From assembly GCA_002070105.1 (NCBI GenBank), contig MWCQ01000001.1, positions 62,001-126,000 of the forward strand: 64,000 nucleotides of DNA, given 5' to 3'. The position numbers were made by a program, and so were the translations under genes. The stretch comes from Firmicutes bacterium ADurb.Bin193. GTDB taxonomy: Bacteria > Bacillota > Clostridia > Monoglobales > Firm-18. The notes under the pieces are model-generated. The model saw nothing but the letters and a program-made list of their open reading frames with translations, had not been told where the DNA came from and ran no database searches. Shown here in pieces: positions 9,821 to 18,455 of the stretch. Numbering within the stretch: position 1 is the stretch's first letter; each line of letters begins with the position of its first letter.

Positions 9821-10036
9821 TTATTTCTCAACAGTTATAACAACATCGGGGCAAATTGTGGCACAAAAGGCACAGCCGATGCACTTTTCCATTTCTATAA
9901 CCTGTGCGGGATGAAAGCCCTTTTGGTTAAGCCTGTCTTTCGCCATTACCACTATTTTTTTCGGGCAAACGACGGTGCAAAGCTCACAACCTTTACAGGC
10001 ATTTTCGTTAAATTTCACCTTTGCCAAATCAAACAC
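9821..10036 (-). CDS. korD: 2x[4Fe-4S] ferredoxin subunit of the oxidoreductase
   Basis: 71 residues with two CxxCxxCxxxCP motifs (CKGCELCTVVCP and CIGCAFCATICP), which bind two [4Fe-4S] clusters and pass electrons from the TPP centre to ferredoxin. It directly precedes korA and overlaps the end of the upstream P-loop gene by 8 nt. A GAGGTG ribosome site supports the ATG at 10036. Confidence 0.93.
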   Translation of the reverse strand: MFDLAKVKFNENACKGCELCTVVCPKKIVVMAKDRLNQKGFHPAQVIEMEKCIGCAFCATICPDVVITVEK

Positions 10037-10673
10037 CTCTTTCCCACGGTAAAGTTAAATATAAATCAAGGGGCATCTTTTTTATATCTGTTTTAAGGTC
10101 GGCTAAAATACTTCTTATTCCAGACACAGCCAGAACGGGGATACCCGTTATTTGAGAAATCTCGTCGGCAAGCCTCTGTCCGTCCAAAATGTCCGCCGCC
10201 GTTGTTTCGCCCTTGACATTTGTATTGTTTATAATTCCGGTAACTTTAAGCCTTGACGCGCCTTCGATATCCCTCATAAGCCTTATGGTGTCTTGGGAAT
10301 TCGAGGTAAGCGGACGGCGCTTGTTTATTACAAAGTACATCTTATAGGGTTTATCTTCAAAATACTTGTGATACTGCCCCAAAGCGATTGCACCGTCGTC
10401 GTCCCCCCCTACATCTATAACTACATCGTTTTCGGATTCAAGCGCGCCGAATATTTCGGGCGGCAAGGTCGGCATATTCACATTGGTGTTGGCAAATTCG
10501 GGCGCTATAAGGCGTATACCCTCACGCACAAGCATCTTTTGCGCATCCTTTGTCCTGAAATACGGATTTACTATGTCCAAATCAATTATGATAGGGTTTG
10601 TAAGCGAAAGGGCAAGGTTAAGCGCAATTTCGGTCTTACCGCTTCCGTAATGACCGGTAATAATGTAAATCAC
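10029..10673 (-). CDS. ParA/MinD-like P-loop ATPase next to the oxidoreductase
   Basis: About 214 residues. The N-terminus has a P-loop, ITGHYGSGKTEIALNLAL, then IIIDLDIVNPYFR (a Walker-like acidic strand) and VVIDVGGDDDGAIAL. This resembles MinD/ParA-type deviant P-loop NTPases, but the loop is GHYGSGKTE rather than KGGxGKT. The frame opens at a TTG (10688), but the GTG at 10673 overlaps the preceding stop in a GTGA junction and has a G-run about 8 nt upstream, so I prefer it. The fixed position between an RseC-like gene and korD suggests a role in oxidoreductase assembly or regulation; that is inference. Confidence 0.75.
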   Translation of the reverse strand: MIYIITGHYGSGKTEIALNLALSLTNPIIIDLDIVNPYFRTKDAQKMLVREGIRLIAPEFANTNVNMPTLPPEIFGALESENDVVIDVGGDDDGAIALGQYHKYFEDKPYKMYFVINKRRPLTSNSQDTIRLMRDIEGASRLKVTGIINNTNVKGETTAADILDGQRLADEISQITGIPVLAVSGIRSILADLKTDIKKMPLDLYLTLPWERGV

Positions 10674-11077
10674 TGCCCACGCCCCCAAACCTTAGTAATA
10701 TTTGCAGTATAACGCTTTGCAAGTTTTTTGTCAAGTGAAAAAAGCACTAAAAAAGGCAGGAAAAAACCAGCCGCCGCACCCGCCCAGGCGGGAATCGTCC
10801 CGTTTGAATCCGCTGCCGCATAACCTATAATCATTAAAATCATCGGCACAACATACACTAAAAATGCCGCAAGCAAAACACTTTTGTCCGAAAGCTCGAC
10901 CGTTACCATATCGCCGACATTCGCCCCCGCGGTGTTGTTCGCGACTACGGTTTTTTGCGTCATTTCGCACCCTCCGCCGCAAGTGGCACAGTTCTCTCCG
11001 CAGGAGGTCGATCTTACAATCACCACCGAAGCAAAATTATTATCAACACTGATTACTTTTCCCGTTTTCCGCAATCT
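10670..11077 (-). CDS. SoxR-reducing-system RseC/MucC family membrane protein
   Basis: 135 residues. An N-terminal domain holds four Cys in a CGENCATCGGGC cluster (about residues 26-37), followed by two membrane helices (about 68-88 and 96-114) and a basic C-terminal tail. This is the RseC/MucC layout, linked in other bacteria to SoxR reduction and Rnf/Rsx electron-transfer complexes. The start is a TTG at 11077 with GGAGGAAT upstream, inside the 3' end of recN (about 35-nt overlap). Its placement before the ferredoxin oxidoreductase suggests a redox role. Confidence 0.8.
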   Translation of the reverse strand, partial: RLRKTGKVISVDNNFASVVIVRSTSCGENCATCGGGCEMTQKTVVANNTAGANVGDMVTVELSDKSVLLAAFLVYVVPMILMIIGYAAADSNGTIPAWAGAAAGFFLPFLVLFSLDKKLAKRYTANITKVWGRGQ

Positions 11078-12740
11078 TATATTCCTCCGCCATTTCAAGC
11101 ATTTCCTTCGCGCTGTCCATCGTCAGCTGTGTTATTTTAGCTCCGCCGATAATTCTCGCAAGCTCCGAAACCCTGTCGTCCTTCGAAAGGCGTATGACCT
11201 TTGTTTGCGTCACACTGTCGGTCATTCCTTTTTCAATAAGAAAATGCGTGTCCGCCATGCTGGCTATCTGAGCAAGGTGGGTTATGCAAAGCACCTGTCG
11301 TTTTGATGATATTTTGTTGATTTTCTGCGCGATTTTCTGCGCGGCCCTTCCGCTTACTCCCTTGTCCAACTCGTCAAATATAAGCGTGGGGACATTGTCG
11401 GTATCGGCAAGTATGCTTTTTATCGCAAGCATAATCCTTGACATCTCGCCGCCGGAGGCTATCTTTGAAAGCGGCTTGGGCGGCTCGCCCGCGTTTACAG
11501 AAATCAAAAACTCGACCCTGTCGGCGCCCGTGGGGCAAAATTCACATGGCTCTATTTCCGTCTGAAAACTAACTCTTTTCATATCAAGGTCGGAAAGCTC
11601 GAAGGTTATCTTTTCTTCAAGGAGCTTTCCCGCGGCTATCCGCTTTTGTGTTATCTCCTTTGAAAGCTCCGTCTGCTTTTGCAGGTTTTCCGAAAGCTCG
11701 TTCTCAAGCTTTTTCGAAAGCTCCTCGCTTTGCATAATCGTTTCAAGCTCTGCTTTGGCTTTTTCGTTGTATTTTAGTATCTCACCGATGTCCGCTCCGT
11801 ATTTACGCTTTAAAGAATTAATAAGGTCAAGCCTTTCTTCGATCATGTCAAGCTCGCGCGGGTTGAAATCAATACTGTCGGCAAAGGCGTGTATCCTATG
11901 TATTATATCGTCAAGCTCAAAGTTTATTTCGGTGATTTTACTTTCAAAATCCGAAAGCTCCAGATCATATCTTGCTATGCCCGAAAGGCTTGCCGAAACC
12001 CTTGAAAGCATATCGTGGACATTCTCGTCGTTGGTATATAATATCGCGCGCGAAAACTCCAAAGCCTCGGATATTTTGCTTGCCCCCGAAAGAAATTCCC
12101 GCCTGTCGGAAAGCGCCTCCTCCTCGCCCAATTTAAGATGCGCTCCCTCTATTTCATCTATTTGATACTTTAAGAGTTCAATCCTTCTTTGCTTTTCACG
12201 CTCGTTCTCATTTAATTCGCCAAGCTTCTTTTCAAGGCTTTTTGTAATGTCGTAAACCGACTTGTATTCGCAAACAAGCTCCGTTATACCCGCAAAGCTG
12301 TCCAGGTAAGCCGTGTGGCTTGAGGGGTTTAAAAGTGACTGGTTGTCCTGCTGTCCGTGAATATTTATGATAAGTTTTGACAGCTCCTTCACCATGCCCG
12401 CGGTTACCATCATTCCGTTTATGCGTGAGGTTGCGCGCCCGTCCGTATTAAGGTCGCGGTAGATAAGTATATTCCCGCCGTCAACTTCAACACCGATCTC
12501 GGACAGATAAGACAAAACGGCAGGGTCGTTTATATTAAACATAGCTTCGACAACGGCCTTGTCCGTACCGTTTCGTATAAGATCACGGCTTGTACGCTGA
12601 CCCAATACCATATTTAACGAATCAATAAGAATCGACTTTCCCGCACCGGTTTCACCCGTAAGGGCATTAAAGCCGTCGCCGAACTCAACAAAAACCTCGT
12701 CTATTACCGCAATGTTTTTAATGTGAAGGCTTACGAGCAT
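11043..12740 (-). CDS. recN: DNA repair protein RecN
   Basis: 565 residues, the family length. SMC-like: Walker A GETGAGKSILIDSLNMVLG near residue 30, a long central helical region (about 155-370), then the ABC signature KIASGGEMSRIMLA and Walker B LIFDELDKG at the C-terminal head. RecN gathers DNA ends at double-strand breaks. It starts 6 nt after argR, using a GAGGGGG ribosome site inside the argR stop region. It belongs to the conserved OLE-locus operon. Confidence 0.96.
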   Translation of the reverse strand: MLVSLHIKNIAVIDEVFVEFGDGFNALTGETGAGKSILIDSLNMVLGQRTSRDLIRNGTDKAVVEAMFNINDPAVLSYLSEIGVEVDGGNILIYRDLNTDGRATSRINGMMVTAGMVKELSKLIINIHGQQDNQSLLNPSSHTAYLDSFAGITELVCEYKSVYDITKSLEKKLGELNENEREKQRRIELLKYQIDEIEGAHLKLGEEEALSDRREFLSGASKISEALEFSRAILYTNDENVHDMLSRVSASLSGIARYDLELSDFESKITEINFELDDIIHRIHAFADSIDFNPRELDMIEERLDLINSLKRKYGADIGEILKYNEKAKAELETIMQSEELSKKLENELSENLQKQTELSKEITQKRIAAGKLLEEKITFELSDLDMKRVSFQTEIEPCEFCPTGADRVEFLISVNAGEPPKPLSKIASGGEMSRIMLAIKSILADTDNVPTLIFDELDKGVSGRAAQKIAQKINKISSKRQVLCITHLAQIASMADTHFLIEKGMTDSVTQTKVIRLSKDDRVSELARIIGGAKITQLTMDSAKEMLEMAEEYKIAENGKSNQC

Positions 12741-12746
12741 CTTAAG

Positions 12747-13205
12747 CTACCCCCTCATTTCATTGAGCCTTGAACAAATATACTTCGCATCCTCACCGCT
12801 TAGCGCAACTATCATAATCGTATCGTCGCCCGCAATGCTTCCGACTATCTCCTTAATCGACATGGAATCCACGGCGGAAGCCGCCGCCTGCGCCGCACCG
12901 CTTAAGGTTTTAATCACAACAATATTCCCCGCCGGCACGACGCTTGTAACGGAGTGTGAAAAAATTTCGCGCAGTTTTTCGCTAAAGCTGTTGCCACCGG
13001 CGCTTTCCGCTCTTTTATATGCCTGAACACCGCTCGGAAGCATAACCTTAACAAGGCGAAGGTTGTGTATATCACGCGAAACAGTCGCCTGGGTAACATT
13101 AAAGCCCTCACTTTGAAGCTTCTCTACGATTTCCTCCTGCTTTTCAATGGTTTGGTTTTCTATAATCTCAAGGATTTTTGCATGACGCCTCTTTTTACTG
13201 TCCAT
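12747..13205 (-). CDS. argR: arginine repressor ArgR/AhrC
   Basis: 152 residues. N-terminal winged helix (about 1-70, with VTQATVSRDIHNLRLVKV) and C-terminal oligomerisation domain with GSIAGDDTIMIVA, whose Asp pair binds arginine. It senses arginine and controls arginine metabolism; ARG boxes were not searched for exhaustively. The start lies 4 nt after the nadK stop, so it is translated from the operon mRNA. Confidence 0.95.
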   Translation of the reverse strand: MDSKKRRHAKILEIIENQTIEKQEEIVEKLQSEGFNVTQATVSRDIHNLRLVKVMLPSGVQAYKRAESAGGNSFSEKLREIFSHSVTSVVPAGNIVVIKTLSGAAQAAASAVDSMSIKEIVGSIAGDDTIMIVALSGEDAKYICSRLNEMRG

Positions 13206-13208
13206 TTA

Positions 13209-14048
13209 TCACACACCGTCCTGCTTTTCAAAGATTTTTTCCCTCAGCTTTTCGTAAAATGAGCTTCCGTATGCCCTTACAAGACTTATCTTTTTGCCTC
13301 CGCTTACCGACACATCTTCGTTTGCTTTAAGTTCATATCCGCACTGTCCGTCCATTGTAAGATAAGCGCCCGATTTTACCGCATCCCTCACGCTTATGCG
13401 AATATCCTTGTATACGGGAAGAATTATGCTTCGCGAATAAAGGTCGTGGGGACAGATGGGTGTCACTATCAAAACCTCAAGAACAGGGTCCGCAATCGGG
13501 CCGCCTGCCGACAGGGAATACGCCGTCGAGCCTGTGGGGGTAGAAATTATCAGCCCGTCGGCCAGAACGGAATTAACAAGTTTATCGTCTATATAAAGCG
13601 AAAATTCAAGCATCCTTGAAAAACCGCCCCTGTGAATTACCGCATCGTTAAGCGCCGTAAAGCGTTCCCCGCCGACGCTTACATCAAGGGTCATGTGCTC
13701 GGCAACCGTGTAGTTGCCCTTTAATATATCGCAAAGCGTGTCCTCCTCGGTTCTCTCGATTTCCGCAAGAAAGCCGAGGTGGCCGAGGTTAATTCCGAGC
13801 AGGGGAATACCCAAATCGCCGTATTCCCTTGCGGCGGACAGTATCGTCCCGTCTCCGCCCAAAACGACAAGCATATCGGCATCAGCAAGACCCTCACGGT
13901 CAACATACCGGACATCAATACCGTTAAGATTATACTCGCGCAGAATAAGCGCCTCTGCGCCGCTTTCTTTTATCAGTCCCGCAACACGGCCTGCTACGGA
14001 AAGATCGGAATCCTTATTCCTGTTCGGGATTATCGCTATCTTCTTCAT
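13209..14048 (-). CDS. nadK: NAD kinase
   Basis: 279 residues. Signature motifs: VLGGDGTILSAAREY near residue 62, LNDAVIHRG, and ISTPTGSTAYSLSAGGPI. It phosphorylates NAD+ to NADP+ in the cytoplasm. The frame extends upstream to 14078, but the ATG at 14048 has GGGAGGGG immediately upstream and begins the family's usual KKIAIIPN. The start overlaps the tlyA end by about 35 nt, which implies coupling. Confidence 0.95.
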   Translation of the reverse strand: MKKIAIIPNRNKDSDLSVAGRVAGLIKESGAEALILREYNLNGIDVRYVDREGLADADMLVVLGGDGTILSAAREYGDLGIPLLGINLGHLGFLAEIERTEEDTLCDILKGNYTVAEHMTLDVSVGGERFTALNDAVIHRGGFSRMLEFSLYIDDKLVNSVLADGLIISTPTGSTAYSLSAGGPIADPVLEVLIVTPICPHDLYSRSIILPVYKDIRISVRDAVKSGAYLTMDGQCGYELKANEDVSVSGGKKISLVRAYGSSFYEKLREKIFEKQDGV

Positions 14049-14838
14049 TTTGCCCCTCCCTGTGGGATTGCTCCACAACCTCTTTTATGTCAGGCTTACC
14101 GTCCTTACCGGTCTTGGAAATATACATAAGATATTCGATGTTACCCTTCGGGCCTCGTATGGGCGAATAGGTTAAGCCCTTTATTTTAAAGCCGATTTCG
14201 CGTGTAAAGTCTAAAACCTTTACAATAACATCTTCATGTATTTTTATATCCCTTACAACGCCTTTTTTGCCTACCTGCTCCCTTCCCGCCTCAAACTGAG
14301 GCTTTATTAGAGCAACAGCCTCCCCGTCCTCCTTCAAAAGCCGCCACACCACGGGAAGCACAAGTTTAAGCGATATAAATGAAACATCAATAGATGAAAA
14401 ATCAAGCCTGTCGGCAACATCGTTTTCGTCAATGTAGCGAATGTTCTTCCTTTCAAGATTGACAACCCGCTCATCGCTTCGGAGAATCCACGCAAGCTGT
14501 CCGTACCCGACATCAACGGCATATACCTTTGCCGCGCCGTTTTGCAGCATACAGTCGGTAAATCCGCCTGTGGATGCGCCCACATCCATACAAATTTTGC
14601 CCTTCAAATCTATCTTAAAGTGTGACAAAGCCTTTTCAAGCTTAAGTCCGCCGCGGCTTACATACTTTAGTGAACCGCCCCTGACCTCGACTGCGGCGCC
14701 TTCGCCCAACATTGCGCCCGCCTTGTCAGCCCTCTGGCCGCCTATATATACACAGCCCGACATAATTATGCTTCGCGCTTTTTCACGGCTCGGTGCAAAG
14801 CCGTTTTCGACAAGGTATGTGTCAAGCCGCTTTTTCAA
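14014..14838 (-). CDS. tlyA: TlyA family rRNA (cytidine-2'-O)-methyltransferase
   Basis: 274 residues. N-terminal S4 RNA-binding domain (about 1-60, KKRLDTYLVENG), then an FtsJ-like SAM methyltransferase with DVGASTGGFTDCML and VYAVDVGYGQ. TlyA methylates 16S and/or 23S rRNA; older names call it haemolysin A. The C-terminus carries an extra acidic tail (QNEEDSDNPEQE) that overlaps nadK coding. Start TTG at 14838 overlaps the dxs stop as TTGA, with GGGAG upstream. Confidence 0.93.
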   Translation of the reverse strand: MKKRLDTYLVENGFAPSREKARSIIMSGCVYIGGQRADKAGAMLGEGAAVEVRGGSLKYVSRGGLKLEKALSHFKIDLKGKICMDVGASTGGFTDCMLQNGAAKVYAVDVGYGQLAWILRSDERVVNLERKNIRYIDENDVADRLDFSSIDVSFISLKLVLPVVWRLLKEDGEAVALIKPQFEAGREQVGKKGVVRDIKIHEDVIVKVLDFTREIGFKIKGLTYSPIRGPKGNIEYLMYISKTGKDGKPDIKEVVEQSHREGQNEEDSDNPEQE

Positions 14839-16673
14839 CTGTCACACTCCCTTTTGATTATTTCCGCCACGGATTGGACATCAACACCGCATTTTTTGTA
14901 AAGCTCACGGTATGAGCCGTGGGGAATGGGACAATCCGCATAGCCGAGCCTTCTAACGGGCATACCGATGGCACATTCTATCTGACAGCCAGCCCCGCCT
15001 ATCTCAACATTATCCTCAAGGACAATCATTGCGCCAGTCTTGCTGATTGAGTTTTTTAAAGTTTCAATGTCGAGCGGCTTTACCGTTCCCAAATCAATAA
15101 TCTCAACATCCCTGCCGGAAGCCTCGGCCGCCTTTTTAGCGGTTTCGAGCATATTCCCGACCGAAACAAGGGTAATATCCTTCCCCTCTTTTATTATGCG
15201 CGCCCTTACGAATTCAAAAGGATACGCCTCCTCGTCCTGCGCCATTATCTTGTTGTATCTTATGGCGATCGGACCGTTGTGGGTGTTTATCGCATAGTCA
15301 AGCATCTGCCTTAACATATCGGGCGACGAGGGCGCCAAAATCGAAATATTGGGGATGTGCGAAAGATATGAAAGGTCATAAATGCCGTGGTGCGTTTCGC
15401 CGTCCTCTCCCACTATTCCGCTTCTGTCCAGGGCAAAAACGACATGCAGGTTCTGAAGCCCGACATCGTGAAAAATCTGATCATACGCCCGCTGTAAAAA
15501 GGTTGAATACACCGCCACGACAGGGGTTAACCCTTCAGCTGCAAGCCCTGCGCCGAAGGTTACCGCGTGAGCCTCGGCAATCCCCACATCGTAAAAGCGT
15601 TCGGGAAACTCCGAAGCAAACAAATTAAGCCCCGTACCGTCCGGCATTGCGGCGGTAATTGCGACAATGTTTTTGTTTTTGTGTGCAAGCTCCACAAGCC
15701 TTTCGCCGAAAACCTTGCTCGACTGGATATAGCTTTTGCTGCCGCCGTTTTGCTTGCCCGTATCGACATCAAAGCTTCCTATTCCGTGGTATATGTTCGG
15801 TTTATCCTCGGCAAAGGAATAGCCCTTGCCTTTTTTGGTGTATACATGAATAAGCACAGGCCCCTCAATACCCTTCGCCCTTTCCAGTACCTGCGACATC
15901 TGGTCTATGTTGTGTCCGTCGATAGGACCTAAATAAGTAAAGCCCAAATCCTCAAAAATAGAACTTTCTATAAGAAGATAACGAATACTGTCTTTGGCTT
16001 TCTGAAGCTGGCGGGCAATCGGGCCGCCTACCTTCGGAATTTTATTCAAAAAGGTGTCAATCTGCTTCTTTGCCTTAAAATACGAAGGCGCAGACCTCAA
16101 TTTATTTAGATACTTTGAAATTCCTCCCACATTTTTGGATATTGACATCTCATTATCGTTTAAGACAACAATAAAATTAGTGCGCATCCTTCCCGCATTG
16201 TTAAGCCCCTCATAAGCAAGACCGCCCGTCAGGGCGCCGTCACCTATTACCGCCACAACGGAAAATTTTTCACCGCGAAGGTCCCTTGCCCTTGCAATTC
16301 CCAAAGCGGCGGAAACAGAGGTACTGCTGTGTCCGGTGTTAAAGCAGTCGTGACTGCTTTCACAGCATTTCGGAAAACCGCTTATGCCGCCGAAAGAACG
16401 AAGTTTTGCAAATTCGTCCTTCCTTCCGGTTAGGATTTTGTGGGTATATGTCTGATGACCGACATCCCATACTATTTTATCCCGATTTGTATCAAAAACC
16501 CTGTGAAGCGCAATAGTAAGCTCTACTACGCCGAGATTGGACGCAAGATGCCCGCCGGTTTTCGAAACGCTCTCGACAAGAAATCCGCGTATTTCTCTTG
16601 CAAGCGTTTCAAGCCTTGAGGCATCAAGTTTTTTTATATCAGCCGGGGATTTTATGTTGTTAAGTATTCCCAT
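14835..16673 (-). CDS. dxs: 1-deoxy-D-xylulose-5-phosphate synthase
   Basis: 612 residues, near the family's 620. TPP-binding GDGALTGGLAYEGLNN near residue 140, the HHGIYDLSYL segment, and the C-terminal transketolase domain are all present. It condenses pyruvate with glyceraldehyde-3-phosphate, the first step of the MEP isoprenoid pathway, and so works with ispA in the same operon. Its ATG overlaps the oapA stop as TAATG. This is a fixed neighbour in OLE RNA loci. Confidence 0.97.
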   Translation of the reverse strand: MGILNNIKSPADIKKLDASRLETLAREIRGFLVESVSKTGGHLASNLGVVELTIALHRVFDTNRDKIVWDVGHQTYTHKILTGRKDEFAKLRSFGGISGFPKCCESSHDCFNTGHSSTSVSAALGIARARDLRGEKFSVVAVIGDGALTGGLAYEGLNNAGRMRTNFIVVLNDNEMSISKNVGGISKYLNKLRSAPSYFKAKKQIDTFLNKIPKVGGPIARQLQKAKDSIRYLLIESSIFEDLGFTYLGPIDGHNIDQMSQVLERAKGIEGPVLIHVYTKKGKGYSFAEDKPNIYHGIGSFDVDTGKQNGGSKSYIQSSKVFGERLVELAHKNKNIVAITAAMPDGTGLNLFASEFPERFYDVGIAEAHAVTFGAGLAAEGLTPVVAVYSTFLQRAYDQIFHDVGLQNLHVVFALDRSGIVGEDGETHHGIYDLSYLSHIPNISILAPSSPDMLRQMLDYAINTHNGPIAIRYNKIMAQDEEAYPFEFVRARIIKEGKDITLVSVGNMLETAKKAAEASGRDVEIIDLGTVKPLDIETLKNSISKTGAMIVLEDNVEIGGAGCQIECAIGMPVRRLGYADCPIPHGSYRELYKKCGVDVQSVAEIIKRECDS

Positions 16674-17278
16674 TACGCTCTCCCTCTTTTGCGGATTTTA
16701 TCAAAGTAATAGAATAAAAGCGCGACAGTGTATGTAATCCTGTTTGCGTTTTTTAAAGCCATACTCTTACCCGCCGCCTTACCGCCTATCGTAAAAGCCG
16801 CCACCAGTCCTGTCAGAATAAGCGATACTAAAACGGACTCATACCCGTAGGCGATAGCAAATCGTATTACGATTGCGGCGGTTGTCGAGCCGCTAATAAT
16901 TCCGGAAATGTCACCGACCACATCGTTGCATAGAATCGAAACCTTTTCGGCGTGTCTTATAAGCTGTATCGCATGTCTTGCTCCCTTTACCTTCCTTGCC
17001 GCCATTGAATGAAACGGCGTTTCGGTCGCGGTTGCAACGGCAAGTCCGACCATGTCAAATAATATGCCGGCAAAAACAATAAGGGCAAGAATGAAAAGAG
17101 CCGCCCCTATATGCACCTTTGGCATAGCGGAGTCGGATACAAGGGTTAACAGAACAGAAATAAAAAAAGTTAAAGCAACAATAAACACAATCCACTTATA
17201 GTTTGTTTTTCCGATTGTGTTGTTCTCTTTAATTTTTAATTTACCGAAGCCTCTGAACAAAGTAATAATCACTCCCAA
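16673..17278 (-). CDS. oapA: OLE RNA-associated membrane protein OapA
   Basis: Up to 201 residues with about four hydrophobic segments: about 29-49, 56-80, 130-165 and a last one near 180-195. Between the second and third lies a basic stretch, ARKVKGARHAIQLIRHAEKV. The fold recalls the DUF21 membrane domain of CNNM/CorB Mg2+ transporters without CBS domains, which is how OapA has been described. Identification rests on this plus its place directly after the OLE RNA and before dxs. The TTG at 17278 overlaps a GGGAG ribosome site, so translation may really begin at the TTG at 17260. Confidence 0.85.
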   Translation of the reverse strand: MGVIITLFRGFGKLKIKENNTIGKTNYKWIVFIVALTFFISVLLTLVSDSAMPKVHIGAALFILALIVFAGILFDMVGLAVATATETPFHSMAARKVKGARHAIQLIRHAEKVSILCNDVVGDISGIISGSTTAAIVIRFAIAYGYESVLVSLILTGLVAAFTIGGKAAGKSMALKNANRITYTVALLFYYFDKIRKRGRA

Positions 17279-17284
17279 AAGGCT

Positions 17285-17900
17285 TTAACAAAAAAAATAA
17301 AAACAGGCGTGGTAACGCACAGAGTAAACTTTACGGCATAGGTCCGCCCGGATTTCCCCGCAGAGTGCCGTCCCGTCGCCGGGATGGCGGTTTCCCATTA
17401 AACCCTGTGTCGCCGCGTTGCCGGCGGCGCTGGCGGATTGCCACTCAGACCGCACTGCAATCCCCTGTGCGCTTATACTACAGCCTAGGAGTTTTCCTCG
17501 ACAGTCAAATCGATTCTTGTCCTCTTTTGCAGAAATGGTTTCAAACAGCAATAACCCGCACTCATCGGCCAATGTGTGCGTGTTTGATCCGTTATTCACC
17601 ACCCCCACTCAAGGCAGGCTACACTGCCCACAGCGCTTTTTAAGCACCGCAAAACAGGTTTCATCCTAATTCGTACTCCCCACAGTCAAAACGACTGCTA
17701 AAAGCACAAGATTAGGTCTCCACGGAGTAGGGGTCAACGCCCGTATGCCATTACGGATCGCCCCACCTCCTTAACTCCCAGCACATACCCCGGACTGGGC
17801 GTCCGAAGCACGCACAAGGAACTTCATCGATGTGCCCTTTTACGGATTTTTAGGCCCGTCTTGGGAATCGACAGATCTGACTAGGATACTGCACCACGCT
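17285..17900 (-). ncRNA. ole: OLE RNA (ornate, large, extremophilic RNA)
   Basis: A ~610-nt stretch without a credible gene, much richer in G and C than ordinary intergenic DNA and full of short hairpins, for example GCCGCCGG / CCGGCGGC near 17410-17435. It is transcribed on the minus strand from its own strong promoter and ends in a T-run just before oapA. Length, position between ispA/PAP2 and oapA-dxs, and the flanking order xseAB-ispA ... dxs-tlyA-nadK-argR-recN match the known OLE locus of Bacillus halodurans and Clostridia. OLE RNA forms a membrane-bound ribonucleoprotein with OapA. The exact ends are inferred from the promoter and the oapA start. A covariance-model search was not possible here. 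Confidence 0.88.
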
Positions 17901-17906
17901 GAATTA

Positions 17907-17935
17907 ATCATAGCACAAATCGCACCTCATGTAAA
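17907..17935 (-). promoter_or_regulatory. sigma-A promoter of OLE RNA
   Basis: On the minus strand TTTACA (17935-17930), a 17-nt spacer and TATGAT (17912-17907) place the transcript start near 17900. It lies in the gap after the PAP2-like gene, so OLE RNA and oapA can be expressed apart from the upstream operon. Confidence 0.8.
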
Positions 17936-17994
17936 GAGTTATAACAAGACTGTCTTAGCATTCTTCGCCAAAGCCGAATATACATAGGCATAAA

Positions 17995-18444
17995 TTATAT
18001 TACCGCAAAGTAGCCTATAAGTATGCCGATTACGGCGCCGACGGCAACCTGCAAAGGCGTGTGACCCAAAAGCTCTTTAAGCTCTATTTCGGTAAACTCG
18101 TTGTCGGCGGTATGCCAGTTGTCAAGCATCTTGTTAAGAACCGAAGCCTGTTGCCCCGCGGCACGCCTTACCCCTGCCGCATCGTACATGATTATAACCG
18201 AAAACACAAACGCAATCGCAAATTCGGGCGAAGTAAAACCCATTACCCTCGCTATGCACACGGAAAGCGTACACACCGTCGACGAATGGGAGCTCGGCAT
18301 ACCCCCCGCCCCGAAAAAGCGACCTAAATCAAGCCGTCGCTCTGTTACAATTACCAATATAACCTTGATAATCTGTGCCGTAAACCATGAAATAACGGTT
18401 ACATTTATAATCGGATTTGAAGTGGCAATATCAAGATAACTCAA
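17995..18444 (-). CDS. divergent PAP2 family (DUF212, YuiD-like) membrane protein
   Basis: 149 residues with about four membrane helices. The motifs GGMPSSHSSTVCTLSV and MYDAAGVRRAAGQQA, with HTPLQVAVGAVIGI near the end, define the divergent PAP2 family, related to phosphatidic-acid phosphatases; the substrate is unknown, and undecaprenyl or prenyl phosphates are plausible given ispA next door. It starts 11 nt after the ispA stop and is followed by the OLE promoter. Confidence 0.9.
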   Translation of the reverse strand: MSYLDIATSNPIINVTVISWFTAQIIKVILVIVTERRLDLGRFFGAGGMPSSHSSTVCTLSVCIARVMGFTSPEFAIAFVFSVIIMYDAAGVRRAAGQQASVLNKMLDNWHTADNEFTEIELKELLGHTPLQVAVGAVIGILIGYFAVI

Positions 18445-18455
18445 TTTACAGCCCC

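Noticed and set aside
17285-17670. Short frames inside the OLE region (for example 17285-17608, 17365-17643)
   Set aside because: No ribosome sites, odd composition rich in Arg, Cys and Pro, and they lie across structured RNA; treated as chance frames.
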